Positions 63,297 to 64,000 of a DNA stretch of 64,000 bases are shown piece by piece. The notes under the pieces are model-generated. The model saw only the letters and a list, made by a program, of their open reading frames with translations, was not told the origin of the DNA and made no database searches. The translations under genes and the position numbers were made by a program. How positions within the stretch are numbered: position 1 is the stretch's first letter; the number at the start of each line of letters is the position of its first letter. Location of the stretch: positions 1-64,000 of the forward strand of contig JAKSYS010000185.1 of assembly GCA_022925895.1 (NCBI GenBank). The letters run 5' to 3'. The stretch is from Fragilaria crotonensis. Taxonomy: Eukaryota > Bacillariophyta > Fragilariophyceae > Fragilariales > Fragilariaceae.

Positions 63297-64000
63297 ATGG
63301 CGTACAATGCATTTCGAGTAACTGGGGATCTCCTTCACGTTATTGCAGTATGCATGATTCTTTATCGGTTGTTTGTGAAGAAGAATGCCCAAGGTGAGTC
63401 TTTGAATTAGTTTTTGAATTTGTTCCCCAGGCTCAAGGCTCTCATGTCACATGCGTTTGCTTTCACTGGGTAATAACTCACGTTTCAATCTAACACGATA
63501 GGAATTTCGCTCAAGACACAAGAAGCGCTACTCTTTGTCAGTGTCGCGCGGTATCTAGACTTGTTCACCACATTTTATGATGCCTACAACAGCATCGTGA
63601 AAATATTTTACATTTCTTCATCGCTCTTCATTTGCTGCTCGATTTCATGCCTACACCAACTCAAATCGACGTACAGACCTGATCAAGACATGGCTGCGGT
63701 TAAATCCTGGCATTATGTCATTGCAACGATTCTAACGTTCAGCTTCTCATACCTTATTTCGGATGCAACATTTGGCATTGATCCTTTAGAAATTTGTTGG
63801 ACGGCTTCCTTTATCTGGGAGCCGCTTGCTTTGATTCCTCAAGCCATTCTTTACCGACGTTATCGACAGGTCGAGGGATTGACTGGAGCATCATTTCTGT
63901 TCCTCATGGGGCTGTACCGGTTCCTTTACATTATCAACTGGATGTACAGAGCCAACACAGAAAAACGGTATAAGCATCATCTCGTCGTCTATTTCAGTGG
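63297..64000 (+). CDS. ER lumen protein-retaining (KDEL) receptor-like, 5' part, runs off the window
   Basis: KDEL receptors retrieve escaped ER proteins from the Golgi. Exon 1 (63,297-63,393) encodes MAYNAFRVTGDLLHVIAVCM. A 108-bp intron (GTGAGT...CGATAG) splits a glycine codon, and exon 2 from 63,502 continues GISLKTQEALLFV. The family pattern follows: ARYLDLFTTFYDAYNSIVKI, a LE-x-x-W-T-x-S-x-x-x-E-x-x-A-L-x-P-Q block (here LEICWTASFIWEPLALIPQ) and FLMGLYRFLYIINWMYR, corresponding to membrane segments 1 to 6. About 200 codons are present and the C-terminus with the last segment lies beyond 64,000. ATG 63297 matches the expected start just before F-R-x-T-G-D-L. Confidence 0.9.

Overview
The window reads as nuclear DNA of a pennate diatom. 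Three things point that way: a giant three-repeat silicon transporter (29.5-33.8 kb) carrying EGxQ, GRQ and CMLD signatures; Copia-type retroelement proteins that look like diatom CoDi families; and presequences on two metabolic enzymes that resemble diatom plastid-targeting signals. Spliced genes have short GT-AG introns of about 90-130 bp. No assignment was checked against a database; species is not determined.

Layout. 0-2 kb: DDE-transposase-like gene with several frame breaks. 3-5 kb: complex I LYR subunit (NDUFB9-like) and, convergent to it, a fructosamine-3-kinase-like gene. 6.2-9.8 kb: Wee1/Myt1-like kinase. 10.1-12.9 kb: diflavin reductase with two tandem flavodoxin domains. 13.5-14.1 kb: FYV7/CCDC59-like rRNA-processing protein. 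14.2-22.2 kb: a CS-domain gene, an inverted broken copy of its 3' half, and a tandem array of ~1.02-kb units; a TREX-type mRNA export adaptor lies between. 23.4-25.9 kb: divergent nitronate monooxygenase-like and diaminopimelate epimerase genes. 26.4-28.2 kb: decayed piggyBac-like transposase. 29.5-35.6 kb: triple silicon transporter and a GT17-like glycosyltransferase, bracketed by a ~115-bp direct repeat. 36.9-39.0 kb: retroelement-type ORF with an RNase H-like region. 40.5-52.1 kb: an 11.5-kb Copia LTR retrotransposon on the minus strand with ~5 kb of extra coding sequence upstream of gag. 52.3-55.7 kb: a METTL13-like methyltransferase and a tweety-like membrane protein. 56.3-58.4 kb: three MITEs with TTA/TAA target duplications, one nested inside another. 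58.4-63.2 kb: mostly anonymous repeat-derived DNA. 63.3 kb to the end: 5' part of a KDEL-receptor gene.

Two themes run through the window. First, many otherwise good genes are interrupted by frame changes that a single missing (once an extra) base in a short homopolymer would explain. This happens in the kinase, FN3K, FYV7-like, methyltransferase, tweety-like, DDE and Copia genes, so uncorrected long-read indels are at least as likely as pseudogenes. Second, the intergenic DNA is unusually rich in GTAC palindromes (AGTACT, GGTACC, CCAGTAC).

The strongest candidates for something undescribed are the large 5' ORF region of the Copia element, whose first reading frame starts inside the LTR and runs through the primer-binding site; the double-flavodoxin reductase; and the inverted-then-tandem amplification next to the CS-domain gene.
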